NCBI RefSeq assembly: GCF_025602895.1
Contig: NW_026516329.1
Location: 1 to 64,000 of the forward strand
From: Polychytrium aggregatum
Taxonomy: Eukaryota > Chytridiomycota > Chytridiomycetes > Polychytriales
Reading direction: 5' to 3'
DNA: 64,000 bases
How positions within the stretch are numbered: position 1 is the stretch's first letter; every line of letters starts with the position of its first letter. The notes beneath the pieces were generated by a model. That model was not told the DNA's origin and did not search any database. It saw only the letters and a list, made by a program, of their open reading frames with translations. Positions 9,260 through 21,100 of this stretch are shown here, piece after piece. The position numbers and the translations under genes were made by a program.

Positions 9260-11278
9260 ATGGCCAGCAGAGCCATCATCAGCCCCGCTCCCGAGCGTCC
9301 GTCCTGGTACATCTCGCCCAGGGACATCACCGACCGCTCGGCCAACCCCATCGGCCGCGGTGGCTTTGGCGAGGTCTTCACTGGCACATACTTTGGCTCC
9401 AAGGTCGCCATCAAGCAGCTCCTCGGAAACTACAACAACCGGGAGCTCGCTGACTACAACCATGAGATCGATATCTGGCAGAAACTCAGCCACCCCAACA
9501 TCCTCCCTCTGCTCGGTGCCTGCGACAAAGACGACGACGGCAATCCGATTCCTCCCTTCATGGTCTCGCCCTTCATGCCCAACGGCACCCTTCGCAACCA
9601 TGTTGCCAACAACAATGTCCCACTTGAGGAGAAGCTCCGTCTCCTCTTCCAAGCTGCATCGGCTCTGGCATACCTCCATTCCCGCCGCATCATCCACGGC
9701 GATCTCAAGGCCCTGAACATTCTCCTGGACGGCTTGAACAACGCCGTCGTCACCGACTTTGGCATGTCCCGCACCAAGCACACCTCTGCCTCGCTGGACC
9801 GCAACCGATCCATGGGCCCCACCGGCGGTACCGACGGTTACATTGCACCCGAGATGCTGGACGATGATGATCCCAGTGGCACGACCATGAAGACCGACGT
9901 CTACGCCTTCGCCATCACCATGTATGAAGTCCTCAACGATGCCAAACCCGTCTGGGTCACCAGCAACGGACAAGCAATGCTCAGCCGCGCTATCGAACGC
10001 ATTTCATGCAACGGCAAGCGCCCCAAGCGTCTCGATGGCATCCCCGACGATATCTGGGCCCTCATCGAGCTCTGCTGGCAACAAGATCCCGCCGCCCGCC
10101 CTGCCTTCACCGAGATCCTTGCCGTCCTCCAGCCATACAACCGAGCTGTTATCCCTGCAAGCGCTGCTCTCGCTGCTCCAGCCGCCGCCAAGTTCCCTTC
10201 CGTCAACCGGGTTGCCAGCCATTTCACCACTCTCAGCGTGAACAACCAGCCCCCATCCCAGTCCAGTCGTCCTGCCGAGCTCAAGTTTGACGGTATCGAA
10301 TCGGCCACTCGTCTCCCTGCCTCCATTATCTCCCGCGCCAAGCAAGGCGATCCCGATGCTTGCCTCGATGCTGCCAAGATGGTCTCGGAGGGTCTCCCTG
10401 CACGCCACCAAGATTGGAAGCTCGCCGCCCAGCTCTACAAGGTCGCTGCCGACCGCGGCAAACTCGAAGCATCCTTCCAGCTGGCCTGGCTCGCGTTCCT
10501 GGGCGAGGGAATGGCCAAGAACGACCGCAGCGCCTTCGACCACTGGCAAGAAGTCAGCACCAAGTCGGATGACAAGGTCCTCAAGCCCATCGCCACTCAC
10601 ATGGTCGGTTGGATGCATTATCTTGGCCGGGGCACTCAGCAGGACATACAGAAGGGCACCAAGATCATCCGCGACAACAAATCGGATGAGTTCAAGCTGG
10701 GGGAAGACGAGTGTCTGGCAGCGCGATGGAACGCCATCAAGTCTGATTCACCCGCATCCTGCAAGTTCTTCGAGCTGTGCCAGTTGGGATCGGAGCAAGA
10801 ATGGCTGTGCAGACACTTGATGGCTGTGTGTGTGTTCCATGGATTCGGAACCATAGAGGACGAGAAGCAGGCAGCAGGCACCTTTGAGCAGCTCGCCAAC
10901 GAAGGCCACAGCGACAGCCAATTGTGGATTGGAGAGTGCTACTACGATGACTGGGGAGTATCTAGGGACTGGAGGAAGGCATTCGGGTGGTTCAGCAAGT
11001 CTGCTGGCAAAGGCAATTCGTATGGGCAGTGGAGGGTTGGCCGCGGCTACCACCGTGGATACGGAGTCACCAAGGACCACACCAAGGCAGTCGAGTGGCT
11101 CCGCAAGTCGGCCGGGCAAGGAAATCGGTATGGACAAGATATTCTCGGCTTCTGCTACCATGATGGGTATGGTGTCCCCAAGAACATCGACACCGCCATC
11201 TTCTGGTACCGCAAGTCCGCCGACCAGGGATGCGATTGGGCCATCGACAGTCTCAAGAAACTCGACCAGTGGCCCTGA
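9260..11278 (+). CDS. TKL-type protein kinase with Sel1 repeats
   Basis: 672 aa from the ATG in CACCATGG; the frame is open further upstream, but this start fits the family N-terminus. The kinase domain spans about residues 25-290: Gly-rich loop GRGGFGEV (32-39), VAIKQL with Lys52, HGDLKALN (146-153), DFG (166-168) and an APE motif. The catalytic loop reads HGD instead of HRD, so it is a non-RD kinase; all catalytic residues remain. A linker leads to Sel1-like repeats (about 380-670), 36-residue helix pairs such as GRGYHRGYGVTKDHTKAVEW, which usually scaffold protein complexes. The C-terminal half is paralogous to the gene at 16.3 kb and the kinase half to those at 11.8-15.3 and 18.2-22.3 kb. 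I see no introns. A signalling role is inferred. Confidence 0.92.
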   Translation: MASRAIISPAPERPSWYISPRDITDRSANPIGRGGFGEVFTGTYFGSKVAIKQLLGNYNNRELADYNHEIDIWQKLSHPNILPLLGACDKDDDGNPIPPFMVSPFMPNGTLRNHVANNNVPLEEKLRLLFQAASALAYLHSRRIIHGDLKALNILLDGLNNAVVTDFGMSRTKHTSASLDRNRSMGPTGGTDGYIAPEMLDDDDPSGTTMKTDVYAFAITMYEVLNDAKPVWVTSNGQAMLSRAIERISCNGKRPKRLDGIPDDIWALIELCWQQDPAARPAFTEILAVLQPYNRAVIPASAALAAPAAAKFPSVNRVASHFTTLSVNNQPPSQSSRPAELKFDGIESATRLPASIISRAKQGDPDACLDAAKMVSEGLPARHQDWKLAAQLYKVAADRGKLEASFQLAWLAFLGEGMAKNDRSAFDHWQEVSTKSDDKVLKPIATHMVGWMHYLGRGTQQDIQKGTKIIRDNKSDEFKLGEDECLAARWNAIKSDSPASCKFFELCQLGSEQEWLCRHLMAVCVFHGFGTIEDEKQAAGTFEQLANEGHSDSQLWIGECYYDDWGVSRDWRKAFGWFSKSAGKGNSYGQWRVGRGYHRGYGVTKDHTKAVEWLRKSAGQGNRYGQDILGFCYHDGYGVPKNIDTAIFWYRKSADQGCDWAIDSLKKLDQWP

Positions 11279-11753
11279 TGTCCGTCTCGAATACCAACTC
11301 GCTAGCAGCCATGGTCCTCCAGCCCCATTTGCAACCAGAGCTACAAAGCAAGCCATATCAGCATACCCATCATATCGCCATGATTCCAGTAGTGGACTAG
11401 CAAGGAGATTCCTACGAAACGGAAATGGCCAGGTCATCTTCTGTCTGACCTTCAATTCCCCACCAAATGCTGACCCGAAAATGAGTTAGTTGACCATCCG
11501 ATCAATTTGATTTGATTCAGCCGTTTGCCACCCGTCCCCAACTCGCTCCATCCCATGTTCCAGATGCCGGAATGGTTCATCGGCTTTGTTGAAACGGCAT
11601 CTGCGGTCGGGTTTGGAGTTTGAACACAAATGGCGACGACAGAGACTGATCCATGCGCATAATAGCATGGCACAGTTGCACTTTATTCATGACGTCCGTT
11701 CACCGGTTGCGATCGATGTTCTTGTGCTGGTCATGAACATATTCATACCGGCT
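11279..11753. other. Convergent intergenic region
   Basis: About 475 bp between the stops of two convergent genes. It holds the presumed 3' UTRs; no other coding signal is seen. Confidence 0.5.
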
Positions 11754-14700
11754 TCAACGGAAGAACTTTGCCAGTCCCTTTGGTTTGGCGGCTTCGATTC
11801 TTCTCGCCTCCTCAACCTTTCTTGCCTGCTCTTGCGCAACTCTTGCTTCCTCGACCTTTCTCTCTTCTTCGTACTTTCTAGCTTCGGCATATATCGTTTG
11901 TTCTTGAGCGATTCGCGCCTGTTCTTCGCAGTATGCTGCCACGAGCCGACTTGCAAGGATCGCTGCTGCACGAGCTAGGTTGTGGGGATTATTCGAGTTG
12001 CTGATGTACTTGGCAAACACAACTTGGATTTCAGGGATGCCCAGGTACACAGGCTGATGTTTATTAATGGTTAGTCGGGGGATGTGGGCACTGAAATGGT
12101 GGTCCGACAGACTTACCAAAATATGGCTGACGATCTTCTTGCTGGGGCGGCCAAGATTCAATGGTATCTTGATGGCATGAACTCCGTGGCGGATCCACTG
12201 TGGCTGATTGTCGATTTCAACCCACTCAGCGAATAACAGTGAGCTGGAAGCCGCGACAAAGGACGCCGGACTATCCCAGCTACGGACAAAGCCGTTGCCA
12301 CGACGAACCCAGATGATATCGTTGCCATCGTTTTGACGGGAGAGGATTGAGTTGCCATCGGATGAGATCGCCACGCTGTTGACAGCGCCTGTGTGTCCTT
12401 CGAGGGTGTACTTCAACTGGCCCACGGTAGCATCCCACACCTTGACAGTCTTGTCACTTGATCCAGAGACGAACCATTTGCCGTCGGATGAGATGGCTAT
12501 TGAGCTAACAGCGCCTGAATGACCCTCGAGGCTGCGTTTCAGCTGACCCGTGGTGGCATCCCACACCTTGATAGTCTTGTCGTATGAGCCGGAGGCCAGC
12601 CACTTGCCGTCGGCTGAGATGGCTACGGAGTACACATAATTGATGTGTCCCTCGAGAGTGTGCTTCAGCCGGCCCGTAGTAGCATCCCACACCTTGATAG
12701 TCTTGTCGTATGAGCCGGAGGCCAGCCACTTGCCGTCGGCTGAGATGGCTACGGAGTACACATAATTGATGTGTCCCTCGAGAGTGTGCTTCAGCCGGCC
12801 CGTAGTAGCATCCCACACCTTGATAGTCTTGTCGTATGAGCCAGAGGCCAGCCACTTGCCGTCGGGTGAAAAAGCCACAGAGTTCACCTGACTGGTATGT
12901 CCCACTAGAGTGTACTTCAAACTGCATGAAATAGTATCCCAAAGCTTGATTCTGCTGTTGTTTCCCCTTTCGACCACCGCCACAAGCGTGCCATCAGGTG
13001 AGATTGCCGATTGGAATTTCATCTCCAAATGACTGGTGAAGGCTCTCTCGATTTGCCCGGTGCTTGCGTTCAGATGCTTGATTGTGCAGTCTGACTGGAC
13101 AAGCACAAGCGTCGTGGCATCGGGTGCGGCTATCATGGCTGCAACACCCATTGATATCGATCTCAACTCGCAAGTCGCAGCATTCCACAGCTTAATAGTT
13201 CCATCGCTTGACCAAGATGCAATCCAGGTCCTACCTGGTGAAATCACATATGACCCCACCTCCAATTGTCCCTCCGTCGATTGCACTGGGCTGTCCCAGT
13301 GGCTCTTAAGACCCAGAATAGCCAAGAATGGAATCTTGTCCTCGAGCCGAGAAGCATATGTCTGGTATATCGCCGTCTCCTTTGGAGTGAAGGCATACCC
13401 CGAGTTGTACACCTGAGGTGCACTCTTGCTGATCGGGTCGGCAAATTCGCGGATGAATCGGTGAGTGTCCTTGACCAGTTCCTTCGTGGTATCATCAAAG
13501 GCGGTGCTCGATGCCATTGCGAGTGCTTCCTCCAGCGAGCGAAGCTGTGTGGTAAGCTCTGATATCACATGAGTCAGCGAACCAGCTTCCAGCCAAAATA
13601 GCACATGGCTGGTGAGGAACTGGCTGAGCAAGTCGCCCAAGCCAGACGCACGGTACTGCTTCCAGATCTGCCGGTCAAACGATTCTTCGTTGATGCACCA
13701 CACAAAGTGTGTGATCCAGTGGGCGACGCTATATCGGAGCGATGGTGTAATCTTGGCTCTGACTCGGCCCTCGAGGTCAGGGATTTTGTCGTGAAAGTCG
13801 TAAATGTCACAGATATTGATCACTGGCTCGTGCGAGAGGATCGACAGCAGACACTGGGAGGCGAACGCCATGTGAAACTTGGGGGAGACATGGAACGGTT
13901 CGCTGGCAGACTCGTCTCCGAGCAGATATGCGACGATGGACTTGTGCTTCTGGGCCTTGGCCATTGAGCTGCCTTGCTTGTCGCGGTTCAGTTTGCCGGG
14001 ATCGAGAACGGGTTCGAGCTCCTTGATGCACCGACGGACGATTCGGATGTCAACCCCAAAGAGATCGGTAATCATTCGGATAGTCAGGGGAGACTGTGAC
14101 GTCGCGATGGCCGAGATGAACAGCGGGAGCTGCTGCTGATTGCGGGACTGGGCATAGATATTGGCAAAGGCCCGCTGGTAGCTGGTACTGTCGTTTCCAT
14201 CGGAGACCGCAAACCACAGATCAAACTCATCGTCATCGTCTTCGTCTGAATCAAACTCAGCATCGACATGGAGCAGCTGCAGTGCGTCTGCCAGGCTCTT
14301 GACAGGAATTGGCTTGGACGTGAGCACTGCAGCAGCAAGAGGGGTTTGGGGAGTCAATGGTTCGGGGAAGGACATCCTGGGAGCGGATACTTCTTGTATT
14401 GGCTGGAACGACTCCAAGCGACGAGGGGCGATGATAGTGGGTCTTTGCACCACGTCTTGAATGGGAGAGATCTCAATGGACTGACGGAGGATAGCAAGGA
14501 TTTCGGGGAACTTGGGTCGCTGGGAGGGGTCTTGGTGCCAGCAGCGCTCGATGAGGGCACGGATGTCGTCGGGGATGCCGTCGAACTGCTTGGGACGGTT
14601 GCCTCGGAGGACTTGGCGCTCGATGGCTGTGGGTCTCATTGGCTGGCCATCGTTGGTGACCCAGATGGGCTTGCAGTCATTGAGGATCTCATACATGGTG

Positions 14701-15317
14701 ATGCCGAATGCATAAATGTCTGTGGTTATTGAAGATCCCATGGGGTCGTCATCATCAAGCATCTCGGGTGCCATATAGTCAAGGGTGCCACCAGTTGGCT
14801 GGTCGCGGCGGGTTCGGTTGGCCGTGGCCGAAGTGTGCTTGGTTCTGGCCATGCCAAAGTCAGTCACAACGGCATTGGATGAGCCATCCAGCAGCACATT
14901 GAGGGACTTGAGGTCGCCGTGGACAATGTTGTTGCCGTGGAGATAGGCCATGCCAGAGGCGACTTGATACAGGAGACGGACCTTCTCGCCAAGGGGTCGA
15001 GGGGTATCCGCTGCAGAAATGTGGCTGTGGAGGGTGCCATTGGGCATGAACGGCGAGACCATGAAGGGCTTGGTCGTGGTATCGCAGGCACCGAGGAGTG
15101 GAAGGACATGAGGATGAGTGAGTCTGTGCCAGATGCCGATCTCCCGTCCAAAGTCGGCGAGCTCGTTCTGGTTGTAGCCTCGATAGAGCTGCTTGACGGC
15201 GACAGGGGCGCCGTAGTATGAGGCAGTGAAAACCTCGCCAAAGCCGCCGGCTGCGAGTGGGGTGGCAGACCAGTTGGTGATGGCATCCTCGGGGATGTAC
15301 CAGGATTTCTCAGCCAT
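11754..15317 (-). CDS. TKL kinase fused to post-NACHT arm and WD40
   Basis: 1,166 aa after removal of a 63-nt in-frame intron (12054-12116, GTAAGT...CAG with CTAAC branch). The kinase domain spans about residues 12-285: GGFGEV (24-29), Lys42, HGDLKSLN (133-140, non-RD), DFG (153-155), MAPE (182-185). An acidic linker follows. From about residue 370 the protein matches the arm that follows the NACHT domain of the 3.5-8.6 kb gene, including [33 protein letters not shown] and [12 protein letters not shown]. Next come degenerate and then canonical WD40 repeats, of which three are nearly identical. The end is a charged coiled coil ([20 protein letters not shown]) and KGLAKFFR. It keeps the NLR-like sensor but has a kinase where the SAM-TIR-NACHT module would be. 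The NTPase is absent. Kinase signalling coupled to WD40 sensing is inferred. Confidence 0.92.
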   Translation of the reverse strand: MAEKSWYIPEDAITNWSATPLAAGGFGEVFTASYYGAPVAVKQLYRGYNQNELADFGREIGIWHRLTHPHVLPLLGACDTTTKPFMVSPFMPNGTLHSHISAADTPRPLGEKVRLLYQVASGMAYLHGNNIVHGDLKSLNVLLDGSSNAVVTDFGMARTKHTSATANRTRRDQPTGGTLDYMAPEMLDDDDPMGSSITTDIYAFGITMYEILNDCKPIWVTNDGQPMRPTAIERQVLRGNRPKQFDGIPDDIRALIERCWHQDPSQRPKFPEILAILRQSIEISPIQDVVQRPTIIAPRRLESFQPIQEVSAPRMSFPEPLTPQTPLAAAVLTSKPIPVKSLADALQLLHVDAEFDSDEDDDDEFDLWFAVSDGNDSTSYQRAFANIYAQSRNQQQLPLFISAIATSQSPLTIRMITDLFGVDIRIVRRCIKELEPVLDPGKLNRDKQGSSMAKAQKHKSIVAYLLGDESASEPFHVSPKFHMAFASQCLLSILSHEPVINICDIYDFHDKIPDLEGRVRAKITPSLRYSVAHWITHFVWCINEESFDRQIWKQYRASGLGDLLSQFLTSHVLFWLEAGSLTHVISELTTQLRSLEEALAMASSTAFDDTTKELVKDTHRFIREFADPISKSAPQVYNSGYAFTPKETAIYQTYASRLEDKIPFLAILGLKSHWDSPVQSTEGQLEVGSYVISPGRTWIASWSSDGTIKLWNAATCELRSISMGVAAMIAAPDATTLVLVQSDCTIKHLNASTGQIERAFTSHLEMKFQSAISPDGTLVAVVERGNNSRIKLWDTISCSLKYTLVGHTSQVNSVAFSPDGKWLASGSYDKTIKVWDATTGRLKHTLEGHINYVYSVAISADGKWLASGSYDKTIKVWDATTGRLKHTLEGHINYVYSVAISADGKWLASGSYDKTIKVWDATTGQLKRSLEGHSGAVSSIAISSDGKWFVSGSSDKTVKVWDATVGQLKYTLEGHTGAVNSVAISSDGNSILSRQNDGNDIIWVRRGNGFVRSWDSPASFVAASSSLLFAEWVEIDNQPQWIRHGVHAIKIPLNLGRPSKKIVSHILVSLSDHHFSAHIPRLTINKHQPVYLGIPEIQVVFAKYISNSNNPHNLARAAAILASRLVAAYCEEQARIAQEQTIYAEARKYEEERKVEEARVAQEQARKVEEARRIEAAKPKGLAKFFR
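12400..12960 (-). repeat. Near-identical WD40 coding repeats
   Basis: WD40 units of 126 bp. The two units at about 12590-12715 and 12716-12841 are identical or almost identical at the nucleotide level, encoding [16 protein letters not shown]. This marks very recent duplication or gene conversion. Confidence 0.85.
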
Positions 15318-16253
15318 AGTCGAAAAGGGAGAGAACAGGATGAGGAAAGCTGCTGGTGCAAACGGACGAGACCGAGTTGGAGAGGGATGGGGGCAATCCT
15401 CGGGTTTATCGCCCGGAACCGCTTCAGCAGATTGCAGAAGTGGCGCAATATCACTCGACTCAGAGAAGAATCAGCTGAGAACACAGGCGCGACTATCTCA
15501 TGTTGTCGACGCGATTCTGAAACACCCAGTGATACGAGATGATTCGAATTTGGACAGATCCCGCCTCATCTGGGAGATTTGACGAATGGCATTGGCCACT
15601 CCAGCCTGTCGCTGTGTGCTTTGCTATTTTTCTTCTCTCGCCCATTGTTTGTGTGCAGCCGCCAGGTCCTTTCGCCCGCATGTCGGCTCTGTGCGATCCG
15701 CTCGGTCCTTCTGGGATACTCTGCATCGAACCTTGCGTTGTTGTCGGCTTTTGGCGAGGCGCTGTCGTTCGTTACTCCAAATCCATCGCCCGGTCTCGAT
15801 TCTGCGGGAGTTACAGAGGTATCAATCATCTGCCATGACAACCAAGTCTAACATGTCGGCCGCCTCGGCGTCTGGATCCACAGCAACAACACCGAAAGCG
15901 ACCGGCACAAATCATGGTCACGATACGAGAAGCCAACATTCGAATCTCCACCTCCATAGCCCCCCCCATGAGCCGGTGAGAAACGGGATTCATCGTCCAA
16001 GTTCAGTCCATCATCAGTCACCAGACAAGATTGGGTGACTGATTCCATTCAACTTTGATTCGATTCTGATGGATTGGGCACTGGCTGCGCATGTGTGTGT
16101 GTGTCGTCAGTGGCCAGCCTTTGGCTTGCCAGCGTTTGGCTGGCCATGATTTGGCTGGCCGGGGTCCGGCTTGCTTCGCCACAACCTGCCTCTCTCTCCT
16201 GTCCATCGCCATCATCCACTTGCCTCCATCCTGTCTCCGTCAACTTGGTCAGT
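15318..16253. promoter_or_regulatory. Divergent promoter region, pair 2
   Basis: 936 bp between divergent start codons. Near the rightward gene are clustered TTTGGCTGGCC or TTTGGCTTGCC copies (about 16112-16163). This motif is shared with the divergent region at 8.6-9.3 kb. No convincing exon is seen. Confidence 0.5.
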
Positions 16254-17834
16254 ATGAACGAGCCTGCTTCGAACACAGCGCCATCTCACACTCAGCAAGC
16301 CCAAGATGAATCCAGGCCAACCTCGTCGATGCCCGATATCACCCAGCTCTCACTCGCGCACAACCCAGACATTTTCACCATCATCTGCTTCAATGACGGT
16401 TTCCAACACGCACTCGATTTGAACGCCATCAAGACCCTCCTTCGAGTGTGCAAACGAGCCCAGTCTCTCCTGAGCTCCAAGGTGCCTCGCCTCCACTCCT
16501 GGTGTCAGAGTGCAGAACTGTGCCATCCAGACCGACGGTTGCGGATCGGCCTCACACCGAGCGACAAGATTGCACTCTCGCTTCATTGCAAGGATCAAGG
16601 CACAACCGATAGATCTTGGATCGTTGCCTTGGCCAGCCGGAGCAATACTGCTGCATGGTTCTTTATGGCAAGGATCCTCCAACTCGATCTTATCGGTCCG
16701 TTGTCGGCGAACATGCCCAAAAAGGGAAGGATCAACCAGCGAATCCTGCGCCATCTGAAGAAGGCTGCTGATGCCGGCCATCTCATGGCACAGCTCCACC
16801 TGGCCGGGTGCTATAACGATGGCATCGTAACCAAGAAAGACTACGCCAAGGCCTTCGAGCTGTATCAAGGGCTTGCAGAACGTGGAATGGCGCAGGCCCA
16901 AGTTGCCCTCGGTCGATGCTATGAGAATGGCGAAGGAGTTGATCAAGACTTTGATACAGCCATCGATTGGTATTCCAAGGCCGCAGATCAGGCCAGCGAA
17001 GACGGTCGTCTCCACATTGCATTCTTCCGTGGATGGTTCTCGTTCATCGGCCGCGATGTCGACCAGAGTGACGCCGACGCCTTCAGCCACTGGCAGGAAG
17101 TCAGCACCCAGTCCATCAACCCGGTCATCAAGCCCATCGCCACGCACATGCTCGGGTGGATGCACTACCTCGGCCGGGGCACCCAGCTCGACAAACAGAA
17201 GGGTGTCAAGATCATCCGAGATAACCAATCGGATGAGTTCAAGCTCGGCGAAACCAATTGCTTATCCGTCATTTGGAGCTCGACTACCTCGTCCGATTCA
17301 CTTGCAGCCCGCGAGTTCTTCGAGCTATGTCGGATTGGATCAGACCGAGACTGGCTCAGTAATCATCTCATGGCTGTGTGTCTGGTCCGAGGATTCGGAA
17401 CCATGCAAGACCGAATGAGGGCAGCGGGCATCTTTGAGCAACTTGCCAACGAGGGCTACAGCGACAGCCAGTTTTGGATCGGAGAGTGCTTCTACCAAGG
17501 TTGGGGTGGACCGACGGACCGCAAGAAGGCATTCGAGTGGTTCAGCAAGTCGGCCGACCAAGGCAACTGGTTCGGGGAGTGGATGGTTGGTTTGTGCTAC
17601 TTGCTTGGCACAGGAGTCACCCGGGATCGCTCTAAAGCAATCGAGTGGTATCGCAAGTCGGCCGAGCAAGGTTACCGGTACCCACAAGCTTCTCTCGGCG
17701 ACTGCTATAAGGATGGATGGGGTGTTGACGCAGACATCGACACCGCCGTCTTCTGGTACCGCAAGTCCGCCGACCAGGGATATCAAATGGCCATCAACAG
17801 CCTTATAAAACTCGGCCAGTGGCCCTCACCTTGA
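16254..17834 (+). CDS. Sel1-repeat protein without kinase domain
   Basis: 526 aa from MNEPAS; the frame is open upstream to 16074, but that part has repeat-like untranslated character. Residues about 30-160 are an unassigned N-terminal region with no kinase motifs. From about 165 to the end are Sel1-like repeats, for example LAGCYNDGIVTKKDYAKAFE and LGRCYENGEGVDQDF. The C-terminal 200 residues are paralogous to the kinase-Sel1 protein at 9.3 kb, sharing IIRDN(K/Q)SDEFKLGE and FWYRKSADQG. Sel1 proteins act as scaffolds or adaptors; a role with the neighbouring kinases is inferred from paralogy and from divergent pairing with the kinase-WD40 gene. It may represent loss, or alternative partitioning, of the kinase domain. 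Confidence 0.88.
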   Translation: MNEPASNTAPSHTQQAQDESRPTSSMPDITQLSLAHNPDIFTIICFNDGFQHALDLNAIKTLLRVCKRAQSLLSSKVPRLHSWCQSAELCHPDRRLRIGLTPSDKIALSLHCKDQGTTDRSWIVALASRSNTAAWFFMARILQLDLIGPLSANMPKKGRINQRILRHLKKAADAGHLMAQLHLAGCYNDGIVTKKDYAKAFELYQGLAERGMAQAQVALGRCYENGEGVDQDFDTAIDWYSKAADQASEDGRLHIAFFRGWFSFIGRDVDQSDADAFSHWQEVSTQSINPVIKPIATHMLGWMHYLGRGTQLDKQKGVKIIRDNQSDEFKLGETNCLSVIWSSTTSSDSLAAREFFELCRIGSDRDWLSNHLMAVCLVRGFGTMQDRMRAAGIFEQLANEGYSDSQFWIGECFYQGWGGPTDRKKAFEWFSKSADQGNWFGEWMVGLCYLLGTGVTRDRSKAIEWYRKSAEQGYRYPQASLGDCYKDGWGVDADIDTAVFWYRKSADQGYQMAINSLIKLGQWPSP

Positions 17835-18190
17835 CGGCGCTCGCGGATGCCATACCACACGACCGAACATGCAAGCAGAGCCGCCAAGCAAACTACTCGC
17901 CACCAACGCCATCCCAGGCACCAAGATACCAAACAGTGGGCTTGCAGGGTGGCTGACATGTAGTACCAATTGCCGAATGATGCCGTACTGGATAGCCAAT
18001 GAACCAATATACAAAACAATTCTACACCATAACAATCGCATATCTTGATCCACGGACTCGACATTACATCCTCGGGGCAGCCAAGGACGAGATTGTCGAG
18101 CGGTGTAATCCAATTGTGTAGCCCGAAACAACTATACTGCCCGCACGGCCCCCCGGTGATTGTTACCGGTTGCACGTTGTGTAAAGGCCA
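17835..18190. other. Convergent intergenic region
   Basis: About 355 bp between convergent stop codons. No gene is seen. Confidence 0.5.
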
Positions 18191-21100
18191 TCAGAACTCG
18201 TCCAGTTTGTCTTGGGCCTGGGTGTGGCCCTGATCTGCGGCCAGTTGGAGCCAGTATCGAGCCGTCTCCCCATTCTTGGCCGCTCCTTGGCCCAACTGGT
18301 AGCACAGCCCAAGGTTGAATTGAGCGTTTGCATTTCCTTGATGGGCAGCCTTAATGTACCACTCGACAGCTTTTACGGGGTCCCGACTGACGCCACTGCC
18401 ATTGTAGTAGCAAGTACCCAGGTTGTTCTGAGCGTCCGGACTTCCCTGGTTGGCCGACCTGCTGTACCACTCAACAGCCCTGGCATAGTCTTGGTCGACA
18501 CCGTTCCCCGTGTAATAGCACTCTGCGAGATTATCCTGACCATAGGAGTTTCCCTGATTAGCGGCCTTGGTGAACCATTCCACAGCCTTGGAGTATTCCC
18601 GGTCGATTCCGGTGCCGTTGTAGTAACAAAGACCAAGATTTACTTGGGCAACTGCATTTCCCTGTTGGGCCGCCTTTGTATACCACTCGAATGCTTGGGT
18701 CCAGCTTTGGGCGACGCCATAACCGTACTCGTAGCAGAGACCGAGACCGTTCTGGCCGGAAGCATTGCCCTGTTTGGCCGATTTAGAGTACCACTCGAAT
18801 GCCTCGGAATAGTCTTGGTCGACACCATTGCCGTGATAGCAACAGTCACCGAGATCATCTTGACTGGAAGCATGGCCTTGATTGGCGGCCTTGGTGAACC
18901 ACTCCACAGCTTTGGAATAGTTCCTGTCGACACCGTTGCCGCTGTAATAGCAACGGCCAAGGGCATGCTGGCCAAACACATTGCCCTTGTTGGCCGACTT
19001 TGTGAACAGCCTGAAAGCCTGGACGTAATCCTGGCTAACGCCGCTACCACTGTAATAGCAAAGACCGAGGCCGCTCTGGCCATTGGGGTTTCCTTGGCTG
19101 GCCGATCTGGTATACCACTCGAACGCCTTGGTATAGTCTTGTACTGCCCCATTCCCGAAATAGTAGCAGTCACCGAGATAGCCCTGTCCGGATGCATTAC
19201 CTTGATTGGCGGCCATAATATACCACTCGATAGCCTTGGAGTAGTCCCGGTCGACCCCGCCGCCGTTGTAATAGCAGTTGCCGAGATTGGATTGGGCAGC
19301 TGCATTTCCCTGTTGGGCCGCCTTTGTATACCACTCGAATGCTTGGGTCCAGCTTTGGGCGACGCCATAACCGTACTCGTAGCAGAGACCGACACCGTTC
19401 TGGCCGGAAGCATTGCCCTGTTTGGCCGATTTAGAGTACCACTCGAATGCCTCGGAATAGTCTTGGTCGACAACATCGCCATTGTAATAGCAATGGCCGA
19501 GCGCACTCTGGGAATCTGCGTTTCCTTGCTCGGCGGCTTTAAAATACCACTCGACAGCCTTGGCATAATCTCGGCGGACACCACTGCCGTACTCATAGCA
19601 TAAGCCGAGGCTGTGCTGACCATACGGGTTACCTTGACTGGCAGCTTTGGCATACCACTCAAACGCTATGGCATAATCTCGGTCGATACCATTACCGCTA
19701 TAATAGCAGCGACCGACGCAGCATTGGGCATTGGAGTTTCCCTGGTTGGCCGATCTCGTGTACCACTCGAAAGCCATGGCGTGGTCTTGGGCAACGCCGT
19801 TGCCGTACTCATAGCATAGGCCGAGACTGTGCTGGCTATGCGAGTTACCTTGATGGGCAGCCTTGGTATACCATTCAACAGCTTTGATGTAATCCCGATC
19901 GACACCATGACCATTGTAATAGCAAAGACCGAGGCCGTTCTGACCGTTGGGGTTTCCTTGGTTGGCCGATCTAGTGTACCATTCGAAAGCCACGGTATGG
20001 TCTTGCATAGTGCCATAGCCGTTGTAGTAACAGACGGCGATGTTACATTGTGCGTTGGAATTGCCCTGTTTGGACGATCTGGTGTACCACTCGAAAGCCT
20101 TGGAGTAGTCCTGGTCGACTCCGTTGCCGTTGTGATAGCAGACCCCAAGGGCGTTTTGGCCTTGCGAATCGCCCTGGCTGGCCGATTTGGTGAACCACTC
20201 ATAGGATTTGGCATAGTCCTTGGAGACACCATATCCCAGATCAAAGCATTTGCCGAGTAGAAACTGACTGATTGCGTGTCCCTGGTCAGCCAATTTTTGG
20301 AGCATTGTAGCGGCCCGCAGCGGGTCGTCCTTGGTACCGAACCCGCCGATGTAGCATCTCGCGGCCAGATGTTTGCAGAGCCAATCGCCCTCCGATCCAG
20401 ACTCGCAAAGCTTGAAGAATTTGGTGGCGACATCCGAAGACGATCGGACAGATTTGTTGAGATTCAGAGAGTCCTGGCTCAGCCCAAAATCATCCGTCTT
20501 CGACTCGGCCAAGAGCCGGTATCCCCTTCCCACATCCAGTTGTGTCGCGCGACCTAGGTAGCAGTACCATCCCATCATGAATGTGGCGATAGGCTTCATG
20601 GCGGCGTCGTAAGCTTGCTGATAAACCGCTTGCCAGTAGGCGAATGCCTCAGTGTCACTCTTGGCCACGCCGATACCGGTGAAATGCAGCCAGGCTAGCT
20701 CGAACGCTGCTTCGACACTCCCTTTGTCGGCGGACGTATGATAGAGCTTGGACGCGAGTGTCCAGGCGGGGTCGTTGGTCGACTTGCCGTCCGTGATTTG
20801 ACGAGCGGCAGTGAGATGGGCCCCAATTTCGCCACGCTGGATATCGATAACCGTTGCCCGAGAGAGGCCATAGACGACGCTCAGACTCTCAAGAAGTTCT
20901 GGATCGAGAAAGGACTGTGAGGCAAGGGATGTCGGAGGTCGAAGCGGCGTGTTGTCTGTCTCGGCGCCGCCGCGCTCTTCGGATATGTCGCTTGTGATGG
21001 ATAGATTTTGTGGAAGAACAGCAGTGATCTTGGTCGCAGAAGGTGCGATGGCGTTGTATCCAGCCAGAGAGTGGACGACATCAGCAAATCTCGGACGCTT

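Noticed and set aside
8795-9973. 392-codon minus-strand open frame
   Set aside because: Antisense to the kinase domain and its promoter; no recognisable protein family.
18212-19603. 463-codon plus-strand open frame with hydrophobic repeats
   Set aside because: Antisense shadow of the Sel1 array, with the same 108-bp periodicity.
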